The position numbers and the translations under genes were made by a program. Positions 1 through 14,247 of a stretch of DNA of 64,000 nt are shown one piece after another. The notes below the pieces were generated by a model. That model was not told the origin of the DNA and made no database searches. It saw nothing but the letters and a program-made list of their open reading frames with translations. Origin of the DNA: Clitopilus passeckerianus (taxonomy: Eukaryota > Basidiomycota > Agaricomycetes > Agaricales > Entolomataceae); NCBI GenBank assembly GCA_944990035.1, contig CALYLX010000137.1:186001-250000 (forward strand), in the 5' to 3' direction. The first letter of the stretch is position 1. Each line of letters begins with the position of its first letter.

Positions 1-184
1 TTGACAGCAATCAGTATTTCAAGAGATACTTGAAGAATCTCAGGTTATAGGTCACTCGTCACCAATCAACTACAGCAGATAGTTATATTCAACCAGTCCA
101 AGCAAAATGGCACTACAGATCGTCATAAAATATCATAAGATCAAAATCAAACGATGCTCAAACCAAGAAATTGATACAGGTATA

Positions 185-2540
185 TCACTCCTCATGAGTA
201 GAATATCCCTCGCCTTCCGCCTCACTAGTCAACGCAGCCCACTCATTCGCCACATTTCCGCTCCCTTGCAACGGTCCTTTGGCGCCTTTCTTCTTCAAAA
301 ACGAAAGCACCTCTTGAATATCCCGATACCCAACCTCCTGCTCAACACCGTCCACCTTTACCGATTTCACCGTTCCAAACTCCCGAGCCAGGTGGAGGCT
401 GGCACGTGTCTGTTTCGACTGCTGAGTCTTGTGCAGGTGGTCGAAGAAGCTGGCTAGCGCTTTCACGGCCTCAACGCGAGCACGGAGGACATGGCGTACA
501 AGTCGGCGGGAGGGAGGGCGACGCTTCGGTCGGGCCTGAACAGGGGGTTCCTCAATCGTCATTGAATCGACCGGATTATTGGAGATAGCAGAGGACGTTG
601 GAGGGACATATGCGATACCGTTAGTGGGATTCTGATCAGGTGTTTGGCTGGGAGTCTTCGGTCTTTCCACCCACGGGTTCTCCTTGGGTAGGACGGGCTT
701 CAAATAAGGTGCAAGGGCTGGTACCGATAGGTCCCATCGTTTAGGGACCCAAACACCTACCAGTACACGCCAGGCAGCAATTAGACGTTTCGCTCTGGAA
801 GTCAAAGGTTAGCTTAGATCGAACAGAGATATAAGCTGACATACTGTTCGTAATTAGCTATACCAGAATATGTTAGCTAGAGCCACCAAAATCACTGTGG
901 AAGCAACTCACCATCGATCATAGTGTTGTGATATTTGTGCACAACATACACAATTGAAGCAGCCATTATGGCTCCAAGAGGCGTATACTTGAGCAAGGAC
1001 CATAAGAAGAAAAACGCAGCGGGGTATATCAAAGGAGCGAAAGCAATCCAAACACAACCTTATTTTGGGCTTGTGTCTCTTCTTCGTCTTTGACCAGCCC
1101 AGCACCAGCACGGCCCATAAGATAAACAGGTAAAAAACAACAAGAGGGAGAATAAAGAAGGGAATGCGAATAAGAGCACTTATAGTATCACGAATTAGAA
1201 CCAAAACCGTGTAAAGCCTGCTGGGAAGTGGGGCAGGCATGTTCGGATCAAGAGAACGGGGAAGGGGCAGAGAAGAGAGGACAGAATTCGACAACTTCGA
1301 GGACTGGAGAAGAGAGTAATATTCAAGAAGATTGCGCCTGACTGAATTGAAGTTGGGTGTTATCTCCGGGGAGGAGAAAAGATCGACCAATCTAGTAAAT
1401 TGTGGTTAGCAACATAAACAGCTAGTCACAGAATGACTTTACGTCTGTGAAACTGGGACGAAATCATCCAAATTAATGGACTTCTGGTCTCCCTCCCAGA
1501 GTAGTTCACGGGCCATGCGAGCAGTGTACAAGGTGTCCCTGTCGTTTGAATTGAATGTCAACCCTGAGAACTGTGCGTAACATTCTCACTTACCAGTCAG
1601 GGGCGTTGATAGTGGACGACACTAGGGCATTCTCAATGGAGCGTGACAAGCGTTTGACCGCGGCACGTTGTGCACCTTCTGCGTCCGAAAGAAATTGTGC
1701 CTTGTACTCATCCATAGAAATTGCCTGCCCGTATCTGGTTGAAAATGGCGTCAGGTTTAAGAATTGAGACCCATGTCGCATACTCACTCAACAACCACAG
1801 CACTCCTATACTTGGACTTCTCCGTGTATACAATAGCCGCCGGAATAACCTTCACGTCCTTGATGTTCTGGTCGCCCTTCGTCTCACGGATCCATTTCGT
1901 AAACTCGAGCGCAGCCCAGGCGGCGCCATCCTTGACCTGCATAATCCGCGGTTCGGTGTAGCTAGTTCCTTCCGGAAAGAGTGCAACTGCCTCGCCCTGG
2001 GAGAGAGCCTCGAAAGTACCCTTGAACAAAATATTCCTGTCTTTGGACTTGCGGTCGACAGGAATATTACCAGATGAAAGGAGAATATATCGGAGTACCG
2101 GGTTGGCGAAGAGTGTTGCTGGATTGAAAGCCTACAGTTAGTAGAATAATACATATTTCACACAGTGCTCACCTTTGCTCCAGTAGTTCATAATACGTTG
2201 GTGAGGGAATGACACCGCTTTGAATGAGTCAGACTCGAGATATAGCAATTACAAGCACCATGAATATTCACAGAGAACGGCAGGATCGAGCATCATGTTG
2301 TGGTGTGTAGCCGTCCTGGAAATTAAAATCAGTACACTGTTACAAAGATTCAAGAGCAATGGCTGCTCCAAGGAAGTCCAACCAGAGGCCTCCGTTCCTA
2401 GGACGAACTTACACTATTATGGGGCCATCCTTTGGGACGTTCTCCCCTCCAATGACGCGTATTTCGGTGAAGAAGGATGAAAGAGACCAATCCGAAAGCT
2501 TTCGAATGATCCTATGCAGCACCTTTACATCGGTTGACAT
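185..2540 (-). CDS. Membrane glycerol-3-phosphate / lysophosphatidate acyltransferase (PlsC superfamily, Sct1/Gpt2-like)
   Basis: Expected to acylate glycerol-3-phosphate in the ER membrane, the first step of glycerolipid synthesis. The start at 2540 gives an N-terminus reading VIGGENVPKDGPIIV, followed across an intron by the catalytic-type block THHNMMLDPAVL (HxxxxD-like). Further on come the PlsC hallmarks SSGNIPVDRKSKDR and ALFPEGTSYTEPRI. Hydrophobic segments follow in the second half (about 1000-1200), and a charged tail runs to the stop at 185. At least six introns are present. Two in-contig frame breaks lie in the membrane region: the T run read at 1132-1137 and the T run at 1031-1033 are each one base short of keeping the frame. 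With both restored the membrane part is continuous, so I treat them as probable sequence errors. The exact family member (Sct1, Gpt2 or another) is uncertain. Confidence 0.85.
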
Positions 2541-3160
2541 TGCTGACCCTCTGCAACGAGATGGAAGTACGAGAACAAGCCTCAGGAGTCACGACGACGG
2601 CTGTGAACGCTGCCTGCTGTCGACGGGAACAATTTAGGTGGCGCGGTCAAGGTACCAGGCAATAGCCGACACGTGATTCGTTTCCTTTTCTATTGGGGTT
2701 TCCAAGTGAGGAGACTTGCGGTTCTTGGGACTGCCGTCGGCGGACCGCCAACTTCGACTCAGTGGGCCGAAAACACGTTCTTCAGATCCAGAAACTCAGA
2801 GCGGCACAGAGAAGATGGCTGCTTCTTGATAAATCGCGGGAAATAATTACATGAAAGAGCGTGCTAGATACAAGTCCATGCAAGAGGAAAGCAAACAAAA
2901 AAAGCAAGGAGTCCGCAGAAAAAACAAATGGCAGATGCCCTTACAGGATCATCTGGAATGGACAGAAACAACAAACGAATGTGGTGGTGGTATTATCGGA
3001 GAATGCAGTGTCCGCGATAAAAAGTGGAAATACAATAAGTAATGAGTGAAGGGGCTTTAATACCATCCATTCCCAAAAATATCCACGGGAAGGCATAAAA
3101 AGACAACAGGGTCGATTAAAGCAGGGCCATTAACGCAAGGTAATGCGGAGAAAATTTTAA
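2541..3160. other. Intergenic, head-to-tail spacing
   Basis: This is the 5' flank of the acyltransferase and the 3' flank of the next minus-strand gene. Short open frames at 2851-3049 are low-complexity A-rich sequence and show no homology that I recognise. No RNA gene or repeat was seen. Confidence 0.5.
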
Positions 3161-6100
3161 TCATCGTAAAAGAGCCAGGCTTTGGTCATTGGAAGGATAA
3201 CGATACGCAACGAAATCCGGGTCTTGCGGCACCAATTCCTCGAGTGCTTTTCGTGAGTGGACAGACATTCTAGTCGTCGGGACATTTGCACTAAAAACGC
3301 TGTGCCGCGATGTTGAAGCGGGGTATCCTGGAGTGATAGATCCCTCCTGCGATGGCGCGTACTGGGCCATATGTGCGTCCAGGTAATCAGGATCGTGCGA
3401 AGTGCTCTTATTCTTCCCAACAGCGACGCAAAGCCGAACTTGCTCTTCCTCTTGGCTGGCTGGTTATTTGACGAAGCGGGCCGAGCACCAACCATTCCCT
3501 TGAACTGGTCAATGGGACCCAGCGACCGTTTTGACCCGCCGAATTCATTGTACGACCGACCGAATGTCCCTTGGGGTTCAGGGACAGTATGTTGTTTGTA
3601 GTTCACCGGAACTGTCTGCACGCCGAGGGTCGGTCGGGAAGAAATACCGCCAAAGGATTGCCGACGAGTATCAACAGTTCGGAATGGTGCGTTGGGAGGT
3701 GAGAAGTTATTGTAAGGGCTGGGTGAGCGTTGCTGGCTGTCAAATGTATACACTGTCCTGGGTCGGGCCTCCATACCGTGGTTGGACGGCTGTCGGGGTA
3801 TCGGAATTGGTAGGGGCGCCTCGTCGGTGGGAAGTGGTGGAAGAGATTTGTCCCTTGAATATAACGATGGTGGTCGTGGAATGGTTCCGGTAGCGAAGCT
3901 GGCGGTGGGAGACGATGCGATAGGGGAATTTTGCATATGTCGAAGCCTTATATCTGGCTCTGAGGTAACTGCATGGATGTTCTTGGGTGGAAGCAGAGTT
4001 CTATTATGTCGAATTGTGTAATCACCGTAGAAATTCTCCTTGTCTTCAGGTAGGAAATCTGGATCTGGTCCAACAGAAATACGAGACGACGGGGGTGAGG
4101 GAAGGATACCGGGAGCAACAACAGGCGCGGCCATTCCGGGAGGAAGATGATTTATCTTCGGTGATGCGAGGTTGGGGAGCGAGGGATTTGACGCGTGCCG
4201 GGAACCACTGGCGAGGTAAGCCATGGGAGGTGGAGGGGCCAAAGGAGCTTCATCTACACTGGCTTCAGATTGCTTTGATGCATCTGCCTTGGTACCTTTG
4301 CTTGACCCCATGACCTTTCCCCATAGTTTCGCAAGGCCTCTCTTTTTCTTCGGCTTCGTCTCATCCTGCTGCTGGCTATGATTATCCTGGACGGATTCAG
4401 CCTGCGTGGAATGCCATAGCCGAGAACGTCGGAAGGTAGCATTATAAGGATTGCTCTCCTTTTCGCGTTGAAGGGCAAGGCTACAAAAGCTGATCAGTCA
4501 CCAGTCCGAATTGTCTAAAAGACTGGACTTACTGCATATCGACCATGCTCCCTGACATGCCGGATATGCCGGAGAAGCTATCTTGACTCTTCCAGCCGCC
4601 TAGACCCTTCATACTACCCAAGAACCTGGATCGACGCGGGGAAGAACCCAGGCTGTGAACATCGGAGAAAGATGCCTGCGAGTAAGCTCTAGGAAGGTCT
4701 GGCCTCTCGTGAGGTGACGTCGCAATGCTGATTGGGCGGCCTGAGCTGGCTTGCGAATAGCGAGAGTACGGCTGCAAACCAACACCACTGTCAGTCGCCG
4801 GGAAGCCGATGCTATTGGCGGAAATGACGGAGGTAACATCCATAGTAGAGCTTCGGGAGGATTTTCGTGCCCGTCGGGCTTCCTTGCGTTGTCGCTCCCG
4901 AGCTTCCCGCTCCTCTCTGCGAACATCAACATGTTCGACAATCATGCCATTCTCAAGGAGAGTAATCTCGCGTGAAGCTGAACGTATGTGAGGGGAGGTT
5001 GGAGATGAAGGTGGTTTGATACGTAGACCCCCAATGTCGTCGGTTGGACTGCCGCTGCTGCCTAGATCGTAGGCAGATTTTCGAAGCTGGGAGTAGGTAT
5101 CCCGCATTCGGCTGTCGAGTTGTTGTGCCTCGCTGACTGCATGTGCATGGGCCTGTGCTTCGGCTTCAAGAAGCTTGCGCTGAGAGTGCACATAAGTTTT
5201 GACGGTGTGATGACGAGCCGACGTCTCTCGAGGATTCTAAAACAATGATATCAGGATTGAGTGCCAAGCTGGTCTTGATGATTTGCACTTACTACGCTGA
5301 GCCAAAGCTTGACATTTTCCTCGGTTAGCCGACCACCTCGAACTCTGGGCTTGTCATCTGGAGGCGCAACTCCTTCTTCCTCACATTCCTCTTCTATCCG
5401 TTTCAATTCTTCAAAAGCAGCATCGCTCTTTCGGTCCCAGACACCCGGCGACGTTACATCGACATCTGCCATATCTTCATCACGCATGGCGCATTCGATG
5501 CACACTTCTTCTTGAGCTGGACGGGGTAAGTATACAGGCTTTGTTGGTGTTGGTGTCGTTGGAGGCGTAATATAGGTCGGTTGCTGGGCATAGGCGCGGT
5601 GGTTAGGTGCAACAGGGGGGTTATAGGAGGGTGAGGCTGCTAATGGCATTGTCATACCATTACTAGGACCGGCGCCTCCACTACTTGAACCTAACTTCTG
5701 ATGCCTAGACGAGCCGGGCGCAGGTCGCTCTGCAGGAATCATGGCTTGACGCAGGGTAGGCGGCTGAATATTTCTCGTATCCAAAGGCCGTGGTACTTCC
5801 ACTGAATCGCGCGACGGAGCACGATCACCGTTGTTGTCTAAGCTATAACGCTCAAGCACTCGTCGTGGGGCGCCAGGCTGCGGTGCATACGACACTGCGC
5901 TACGTTGAGGTTCTTGCGATGGTTGTGATTGGTGTGACTGAGAACCGGTCGACTGAAGGTCGGGTGAAGGTGCAGGAAGTCTTGACTGGTTCTGCTGGAT
6001 ACGCTGCTCGGATCCCCAGGCGGTATTGGTAGAATCATTGATGACTGGCGAATCGTAGTTACGACTAGCTGGCGGTTGCTCGTTGGTGTGTGAGGATTGG

Positions 6101-6273
6101 TCCCAGCCAGAATGATCGGTTGGACCAAAAGCCAATGCGCTGGCGCGAGAAATAACGTTTGGCGATATAGATGTAGGGTAACGAGTGTCCTTGTAATCCA
6201 GGTCGAAAGTTTGAGCGGGGTAGAGGCCAGCGTGTGCGACGTTGTTTGACGAAGGGTGAAGTGCCGCTGCCAT
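3161..6273 (-). CDS. Conserved basidiomycete protein, largely disordered, function unknown
   Basis: A long Pro/Ser-rich protein with three recognisable ordered islands. An acidic Cys-containing block (VCIECAMRDEDMADVDVTS) is followed by a short helical segment containing GGRLTEENVKLWLS. After an intron at about 5192-5250 comes a helical heptad-like stretch (QLDSRMRDTYSQLRKSAYDL) and then a basic coiled segment (REEREARERQRKEARRARK). The C-terminal third is disordered and ends SNDQSLALLR. I recognise this layout as a conserved but uncharacterised Agaricomycete protein, not as a named family. The start at 6273 (MAAALHPSS) is my choice; an in-frame upstream Met at 6390 is possible. One C (G on the coding strand) appears to be missing at 3416-3418, because the frame before it (FASLLG) continues as KNKSTSHDPDYLDAHM only after a +1 correction. 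Confidence 0.7.
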
Positions 6274-6674
6274 GTTGGAATCTTTAGGAGTCGTAGCGGT
6301 CGGTAAGGAAAGGTGATAGGATGTCAACACAGAATTGATTATAGATTTGGTCGTCGCTGCTGTGGACAACGACGAGCTCGCTGTGAGCAAGACCCGCGAC
6401 GTTGCAAGAGACTACTCGACTTGGAAGCTCTGTCGCGGGAGCGAAGAAGGAAAGGTGGGGAAAGGGTGGCACGGCTCAATTTGTGTCAACAGACGGCTTG
6501 ACCTAATTTGTCCAACATTCTTCGGCTAACTGACAAAATCTGCCTGAATTTGAGCTGTCGAATCACATTGCCAACGGAAACGGAACTGCATTCGTAGACT
6601 AAGATTCCATACAAAATACGGGAATGCTGCTATCTAAACCGAAGCGACGGGTAGAAGAAATATATTATTTTTAC

Positions 6675-7664
<990 letters not shown>

Positions 7665-7864
7665 TTTAGTACTATTTTCGACGTTGTTTTCGACGACGAG
7701 CGCACCAGTAGCTCTCACTGCAAAGGACATCGGTGATGGAGTTGAATGAGACAGGGAGATTACCTGACCTCTCATTGGTTGGCACAAACCGGAAAGGTCA
7801 TGTGACTGATTTTCCGAATGGCGATCTGGCTTAGTCAGCCTCGGCTTGATCAACTTTTTGGTCA

Positions 7865-10165
7865 ATGTCGCTCGCTTCTGCTGTTCAAGCATTCGCCATG
7901 GAGAGCGACATCGTCGACAACGAGCTGAGTCTTAATGGTAGGCTTCTTACTGTGGATATGCTTGTGGTCATGGTTCTAACGTGTCGTTCCATAGAACTAC
8001 TAGCAAGAGCGACGGCAGATCCTGATACAACTGGGCCACTGGTAAGGCTTTCCCAACAGCGTAATCTCGTGAACTGGGACGCTCATGGGACATCTCTGTG
8101 GCAGCGTAGAGATACTTTGGCGCAGCTTCTGAAACTCACTCAATCTCAGAGTCAAGAACTGAAAATTCTGACAGCGCAAAACATACGTTATTTCTTCAAC
8201 GATTTCCCGGAATTTGAAGAGGAGGCCATTAACGCAATCTACGACCTCTGCGAAGACGTCTTTGTGAACGTATGTATGTTGTATGCACTTTATCTCGTTC
8301 TCGGTTCTAAACCTGTATCACACAGGTTCGCCTGGAGGGCTATTCAGCCATCACACAGCTCTCAAAAGAGAAACCAGATCTGGTGAGGAGGAATGCAGAT
8401 GTTCTTGTGCAGTTATTGCAAAGTGGTAAGCAAAATAAATGCATTCAACTTCTTTGCTCGGACTAATCTATGGCCTGTAGGTGAACCTCAAGAACTTGCC
8501 GCAGTGGAGAACGCTTTGCTGCAACACCTTGACATTGACGCTCGAGCCACTCTAGGTGTTCTTTGTGACCAGGCTGTCCCCGTGGAGGAACCTACAGACC
8601 CAGACGAGAAGGCCTTGCGCGCTCGCATTCGCTCTTTGGTCTTCGCATTTATCACCAGGGAAGCCAAAGAGGCTATAGTGGAAAAGCATGCAACGCCGGA
8701 AAGCGAAGCTGAGAAGGTCCTAGTGGATCGTCTGCTGCAGGTACCACGTTGCAATATAATTAACATTTCCTTTCTGACACTAAATTAATAGGCTATTCCC
8801 AAACTGAACCCCAAGGATACCGAAATCATAGTCAAAGGCTTGCTACTCTCCCTGAGAACCTTCGGGCAACCATCACCTTATGGCTCTTCTCTCCTGATTG
8901 CTCTGCTGGATAAGGCCGTTGTAGCTCTGCGAAATCAGAAACAACCTACTCGAGGGTTTAGCCCCGTCTTACCCCACCTTGAGCTGGCTTCCTTCGTGGT
9001 CTTGGAGAAACAGGTCGCTTCCGCGCTGCAGCTCCTTCGATTCTACTGTCGCCACTTTTGCAACAAGTTTGTGATACAAAAATTCAACAAGGAAGACCAA
9101 CGTAGCCTCATCACTCACATTGCTGAGGCGCTGGAAGCAACATCGAAAAGTGACTCTCCTGGAGATGACAATGACATTCCACTCGCTACCCTGAAACGTC
9201 AAATTGTGGACTGTAGCTCGTTTCTGTTGGAGGTCGGTTAAGATGATTTTTTACTGGATTGAAACTCTAAGGCCTGTTAGCCGCTTGGGATTTCTAGCAG
9301 GACGGAGAGCAGGCATGTTCAGGCGTGTGTCAGTCTGCTACAAGGCTGTAAGGAGGTAAGTTATAAGTTTTATTGAATAAATATGATTCGAGTCCGATCT
9401 TCGCTTTAGAGAAAACAAGCTTCCAACTGGGTACCACCACCAAATCTTGTCAGCGTGATGAAGAAGATATCCGACTCACTGGAAGCCGAAAGGGCGAAGA
9501 TCCCCGAAGTCCAACAGCTTATAAGGGTTCGCACAGGGCTTTATTCTGCTTCAAACTGGTATCAACCATTTTTTCTGTTTGCTTAGTCTCTAGCTTCGGC
9601 GCCATCTACTCCAAGCTCGAGCTCGACTCAAGGGAGAGGTACTTCGGTCGTTGACCCAACCCAACTACCAACTGGTCCAAGGAACTCCTTCGCACCGCGA
9701 GCCCCAAGAGCGAGCCTGCCAAAGCGACCAAGTTCAGCAATGGCCCTGGATAGGCAACCTTCACCAAATCTTCGTCCACAGGCCATGACAACGAGTTCCG
9801 AGAAGCGTACTGTTGTTCCAACCGAACCTACTTCCGAACGACCCCCTAAAAGGCCAAGAAGTGATATGGGATTCGGGCCGTCTCTTCTCAACCGAATGGG
9901 TAATACATCTGAATCATCAACGCGTCCAGCCGCTCGTGCGAACCAGGTCCGCTCGACAGGTCCTGCGCAGCGGGAAGCCGATGACTCGCTCAGGCGGTCA
10001 AGCGGAGGCATTTCCATTAAGGGCGCCGCGACAAAGCAGGATCAAGGTTCTAGCAGTGGGGATGGAGGCCGGCGGGCACCTCAAACGTCTCTGCTTGATC
10101 GAATGACGGGGACAGGAGGTAGCGCATTATTTGCAGATAGTTCAGGCAGAGGGAGACAGATATAG
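7865..10165 (+). CDS. API5: API5-like ARM/HEAT repeat protein (apoptosis inhibitor 5 family)
   Basis: API5 proteins are nuclear helical-repeat scaffolds linked to cell survival and mRNA-related complexes; their role in fungi is poorly defined. Spliced exons give family-like repeats: KILTAQNIRYFFNDFPEF, AINAIYDLCEDVFVNVRLEG, ADVLVQLLQSGEPQELAAVE and HLDIDARATLGVLCDQ. A long helical middle (about 8800-9240) is followed by short exons at about 9302-9356 (HVQACVSLLQGCKE) and 9410-9530 (KKISDSLEAERAKIPEVQ). The tail from about 9588 is disordered, rich in Pro, Ser, Arg and Gly, and ends at 10165. The C-terminal RG/basic character suggests a nuclear or RNA-linked protein. Met 7865 is used; Met 7898 is an alternative. 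Introns are about 60 nt. The family assignment rests on the helical repeat pattern. Confidence 0.8.
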
Positions 10166-10833
10166 GGTAGTTTGGTGTATCTTTAATGCTGGCTTGTAGA
10201 CTGCTGTGTAGGAAATACGATGATGCGTTCTTGCGGCCTCTTGACTTCGTCATGTTCTTGGTTTTTCCCTCGGCGTGGCGTTCCTCTTCATCTTATGAAA
10301 CCAGCATTGATCAGGCAACATTGTTGACATTGACAATCACCTTTACTTCCGCTTTACTCCGGTCTGCAAGATTGTTTGGTGGAGGTAAATTGAGTCATGG
10401 AATCAGACACTCAACTGTCTACATCCACCAACTGGCGCTACATATGATGCACATTTTGTTGAAATCTGACAGGCAACAAGTGCATCTCCGACCAGGACTA
10501 GTAGGGGCAAACTTTTCACTTAGAGGCTGTGCGAAGAGGAGAACACGAGCCAGCTGCGCAAACCGATCAGTAGCCCGGCTTGCTGAAAGAAGCTTCGTTG
10601 TTATCAGACTTTCCTTTCCGTGGTGGTGGTTCTATATTGAATATCGTATCGCTTGGCAATGTGGTGTGCTCTAATTACACAGCCAGACGAATACCCCTGG
10701 ATTCAGACGCTGACGGCAGGGTTACTGACACCTGAGGTTGACAACTCAATGGAGATCTGCCCGTTATCCGTTATAACAGGCCTGGGATTGGTTTGAAAAT
10801 CCTTTCACATTACCCCCTGCTCTCTCGCCAACT
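10166..10833. other. Intergenic, no gene supported
   Basis: Holds the 3' end of the API5 gene and the promoter of the DOMON-b561 gene. A 162-codon open frame at 10186-10674 has no recognisable domain and a composition unlike the neighbouring proteins, so I do not call it. Confidence 0.5.
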
Positions 10834-12533
10834 ATGATACTTTCAAAATATCTATCATGCTTGACTGTGCCAATACTACTATCGTCTTGGGCGAATGGCA
10901 ACGTGAGTGAAGCCAATCAAAGGTTCAGAGGTCGCGACTGAACTCGTTTTCTCTTTCAGCTTGTGGAACGACAATCTGGTGCTACTGGTGATAGGTACTG
11001 TGGTACATTTATGTGCATATCTGGGACGATAAGTGAGGATGGGTCTTCCGTTGAATGTGCGTTTGCCTGTCGCCTGGTGATCATAACACGCACCCAACTC
11101 ATCAACAGATGTCTTGGAAAGCACAGGAAGGAAGGATGTTGGATGGATGGGCATGTCAGTGGCCTTTCTACCTCTCGCTCTAGCCCTTCACTGATGATTT
11201 CAATAGCGGATACGGACGTCAAATGGCATTCACACCGATGGTTATAATGTGGCCAAACTCGGACGGATCTGTCACGCTTTCACAAAGATCTGCTCCAAGA
11301 GAGCAACAGCCAACTGTGGACTCAAATCCTCCTAGGGTAGCAGCGGTGTCGACTTCTGCGACAACTGTATGTTCCTACGAATTCCTTGACGATTGTTATT
11401 TTTGAACATATCTATCAACAGACATCGGGATCAACTCCCAAATACGCGTTCACAATCCCGGTATACAAAACAACCTCGACCCTCTGTTCCTTGTACTCAT
11501 CCCCTTGCAGACCGGCAGTGACACCAAACCTTATGTTATCTTTGCATTCGGCGATGTAAACCCAGGCTCATCCGCAGTTGATGCCAATCTTCAGCAGCAT
11601 ATCGACGTCGGTCAGACACGTCTTGACCTAACCAAGAGCTTGTCATCCTCGACAACAACGGGATCGGGGTCCAGCCCTACGGGCATCTCGGATTCCGACA
11701 GTAACTCCCCTTCGGAGGATATTCCCCTTCTGCCTTACCAACGTTTGATCGTCGCACATGCTATCTTCTGCGTGGTCGGATTCTTGCTGCTGTTGCCTGC
11801 AGGCGCACTGCTTGCGCGCTACCTGAGAACCTTTACACCTACCTGGTTCACCGGTCATTGGGTCATTCAACTCGGCCTCGGTACGTACAGCCTCACACCT
11901 CCGTTGATGCCCATGTCTAATTACAATTTTCCGTCAGCTGGCCCCGCTATCATCATTGGTGTTGCACTCGGGATCCGGTCTGTTACCAAAGCCGGCGCTC
12001 TGCATCTCAATGACACGCACAAGGTTAGCCCGGGCATGCAATACCCTGTGTAGTCCCACATTCACACTCGTTTTTGATTTCAGAAACTTGGAGCTGCGCT
12101 TTTCGCGCTTTACTTCGTTCAGTGCGCTGTCGGAGCAATTATTCACTTCGTCAAGCGACCCGGAGCCACCCGCCGCCCAATCCAGAACTACTTCCATGCT
12201 GTCCTTGGTCTGCTCACAATTGGCCTTGCCATGTACCAAGTGTACCTTGGTTACAAATTTGAGTGGACCAAGACTACCGGACGTGAACCATTTCCCAATG
12301 GTGTCCACATATTGTATATCGTTTGGGTCGTGGTAGGTCGTTCGTAGAGCTCTACGTTATTTCGGTTTGCTTATCGGATTCTCCAGGCAATCCCTGTTCT
12401 CTACTTTGGAGGCCTCGTGTTCTTGAGAAAACAGTACAGCCAAGAAAATGAAGCAAGGCACAGGTTACCAGCCAAATACGAAGAAGGTACCGATGCCGAG
12501 CACTACGATATGCAATACCGTGATAGGGACTAG
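10834..12533 (+). CDS. Secreted/membrane DOMON domain plus cytochrome b561 (ferric-reductase-like)
   Basis: Predicted plasma-membrane haem protein moving electrons across the membrane, with an extracytoplasmic DOMON head. The N-terminus (MILSKYLSCLTVPILLSSWANG) is a signal peptide. The DOMON-like part includes YCGTFMCISGTISEDGSSVE, GWMGMGYGRQM and VIMWPNSDGSVTL. A Ser/Thr-rich linker follows, then five to six membrane segments: RLIVAHAIFCVVGFLLLL, GHWVIQLGL, AIIIGVALGI, KLGAALFALYFVQC, NYFHAVLGLLTIGLAMYQ and HILYIVWVV. The histidines in VAHAI, GHWV, NDTHKK and YFHAV sit where b561 haem ligands are expected. Seven or so introns are needed, all with clean frames. The tail (YEEGTDAEHYDMQ) is cytosolic. 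The substrate is unknown: iron, ascorbate or a quinone are possible. Confidence 0.88.
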
Positions 12534-12824
12534 GACAAGCGAACTTTAGGACTTCAGTATCATTATTTGTAGATTGTACATTAGCTTTTTGCTTTCGTTA
12601 GGCTTAGTTTGGACAAACTCGAATATCGTAATGAACGGAGACTCTTTGAATGAACAGCTTGAGACTGACTTCGAACTTTTCCGCGTCTTCCACCCCTAAT
12701 TTGAGGTGTAAATGACGAATCAACGCGACGCGTCGGCTTGAAGTTACCCGTTTTATAAATCAGAGAAACCCCCCTCCTACCCTCTCTTCTCCTGACTCTG
12801 TCCATACAAAGGTCCGCAACTGTC

Positions 12825-14044
12825 ATGGATATCTATCATTCATCCCCAGTAATTCTGGATGGTGGCCTCGTTTGTGACTTCTTCAGCCTCAAGGGGATAT
12901 CTTATGAACGAGCTTGACAGGGAACAATTCTTGAAGAGGTGTTCAAAGTGGATGTCTCCCGAACTCCCCTGTGGTCGGCCGAGCAAATTTTAGAATCCCC
13001 AAAGACGATCGTGAATGCACATCTTGCTTTTCTGAGAAGCGGAGCTAGGATTATTTTGACTGCAACGTACGTGCGACGACTGCGGTGGATCAGACTCAGC
13101 CGTGCTAAGAATCCCTCAGGTATCAATGTTCTCCCGAATCCTTCAAACGGGCAGGACGGAGCATATCTGAATTCAAATCAGCTTTGGTTCGGGCTGTCGA
13201 ACTGGCGAACGAAGCTAGGCTTCGGTATGCAAAGGAGGACTCGAACGCTGGAGACACTCGCATCGCGTTATCCCTTGGTCCATACGGAGCGAATCTCTCT
13301 CCAGCGCAGGAGTTCACAGGCTATTATCCACTGCCTTATGGCCCCCAAGCATTTGTCGCCGAGGGTGAGAATTGCACGAGCTTCGGTATTGACAGCGATG
13401 CCACACGGAAGTTTATTGAGGCTCTGACTGAATTCCATCTCAATCGGCTTCTAATTATTTCACGATCCTCCGAAGCATGGAAGAATGTCGATATCATTGC
13501 CTTTGAAACCATACCACTTAGGCGAGAGCTGGCGGCCGTGAGGGCGGCGATGCACCAACTAAATGATACCCTTGGTTCCACGTCTCATACGAAGCCGTGG
13601 TGGACCACCTTTACCATGCCAGAAGGCAAATGCCCGGAGACAGTAAGCCCAGGTGGGCCTAGTCTCACCGCAGAGGACCTCGTCTATGCTGCCTTGGACG
13701 AAAGTAGTGGGTGTCCAACCCCCACAGCCATTGGCATCAACTGTACTTCTCCGGCCTTACTCCCACAGCTTGCATATGGGATGTCGAGAGCAGCCAGCCG
13801 GGTGCAACGTTCTGGACAGAAACCATGGCTTATCCTGTATCCAAATCGTGGATACCTCTACGACTCAGGATCGAAAACTTGGAAAGGAGACCGGGATGCC
13901 CTACCTCTAGGGAGCATGTTAAAGCAGGTTTGGAAGGAGATAAGACGGAATCATGCTAGCGTGTGGAGTGGCTTCGTATTCGGAGGTTGCTGTGGTACGG
14001 GTCCGGCTGAGATCAAGCAACTAGCAGAACTTTTGGACGTATGA
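12825..14044 (+). CDS. Homocysteine S-methyltransferase (Mht1/Sam4/MmuM family)
   Basis: Transfers a methyl group from S-methylmethionine or S-adenosylmethionine to homocysteine, making methionine in the cytosol. The first exon gives SSPVILDGGL. A 52-nt intron joins it to GTILEEVFKVDVS, restoring the family's DGGLGT start. Later parts are SGARIILTATYQCSPESF, ALSLGPYGANL, EFTGYY, DIIAFETIPLRRELAAV and a C-terminal Zn site made of GINCTSP and GFVFGGCCGTGPAEI (Cys, then the Cys-Cys pair). Length is about 370 residues, a little longer than the bacterial enzymes, which is usual for fungi. It lies head-to-tail with the preceding b561 gene, about 290 bp apart; I see no functional link. Confidence 0.93.
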
Positions 14045-14247
14045 CCACATGGATGTATCGAACAAGTTGAATGTATGTAGACTTTCCCAGTCTAGTCGAA
14101 TTATGTATCTTCCATTCCGATCCCTTGTTGGTTAACCTCTGCTATTCGCCTCCCAGGATATAAATGTCAACGTCGATGTGAGACAAGCTTGGCGTTGGCG
14201 TGAGTTGAACCTCCTCTTCTCTACCCGTCAAGTTGCGGCAGAGGATT

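Noticed and set aside
10186..10674. 162-codon open frame after API5
   Set aside because: Composition is unlike a protein, with no family resemblance; likely chance.
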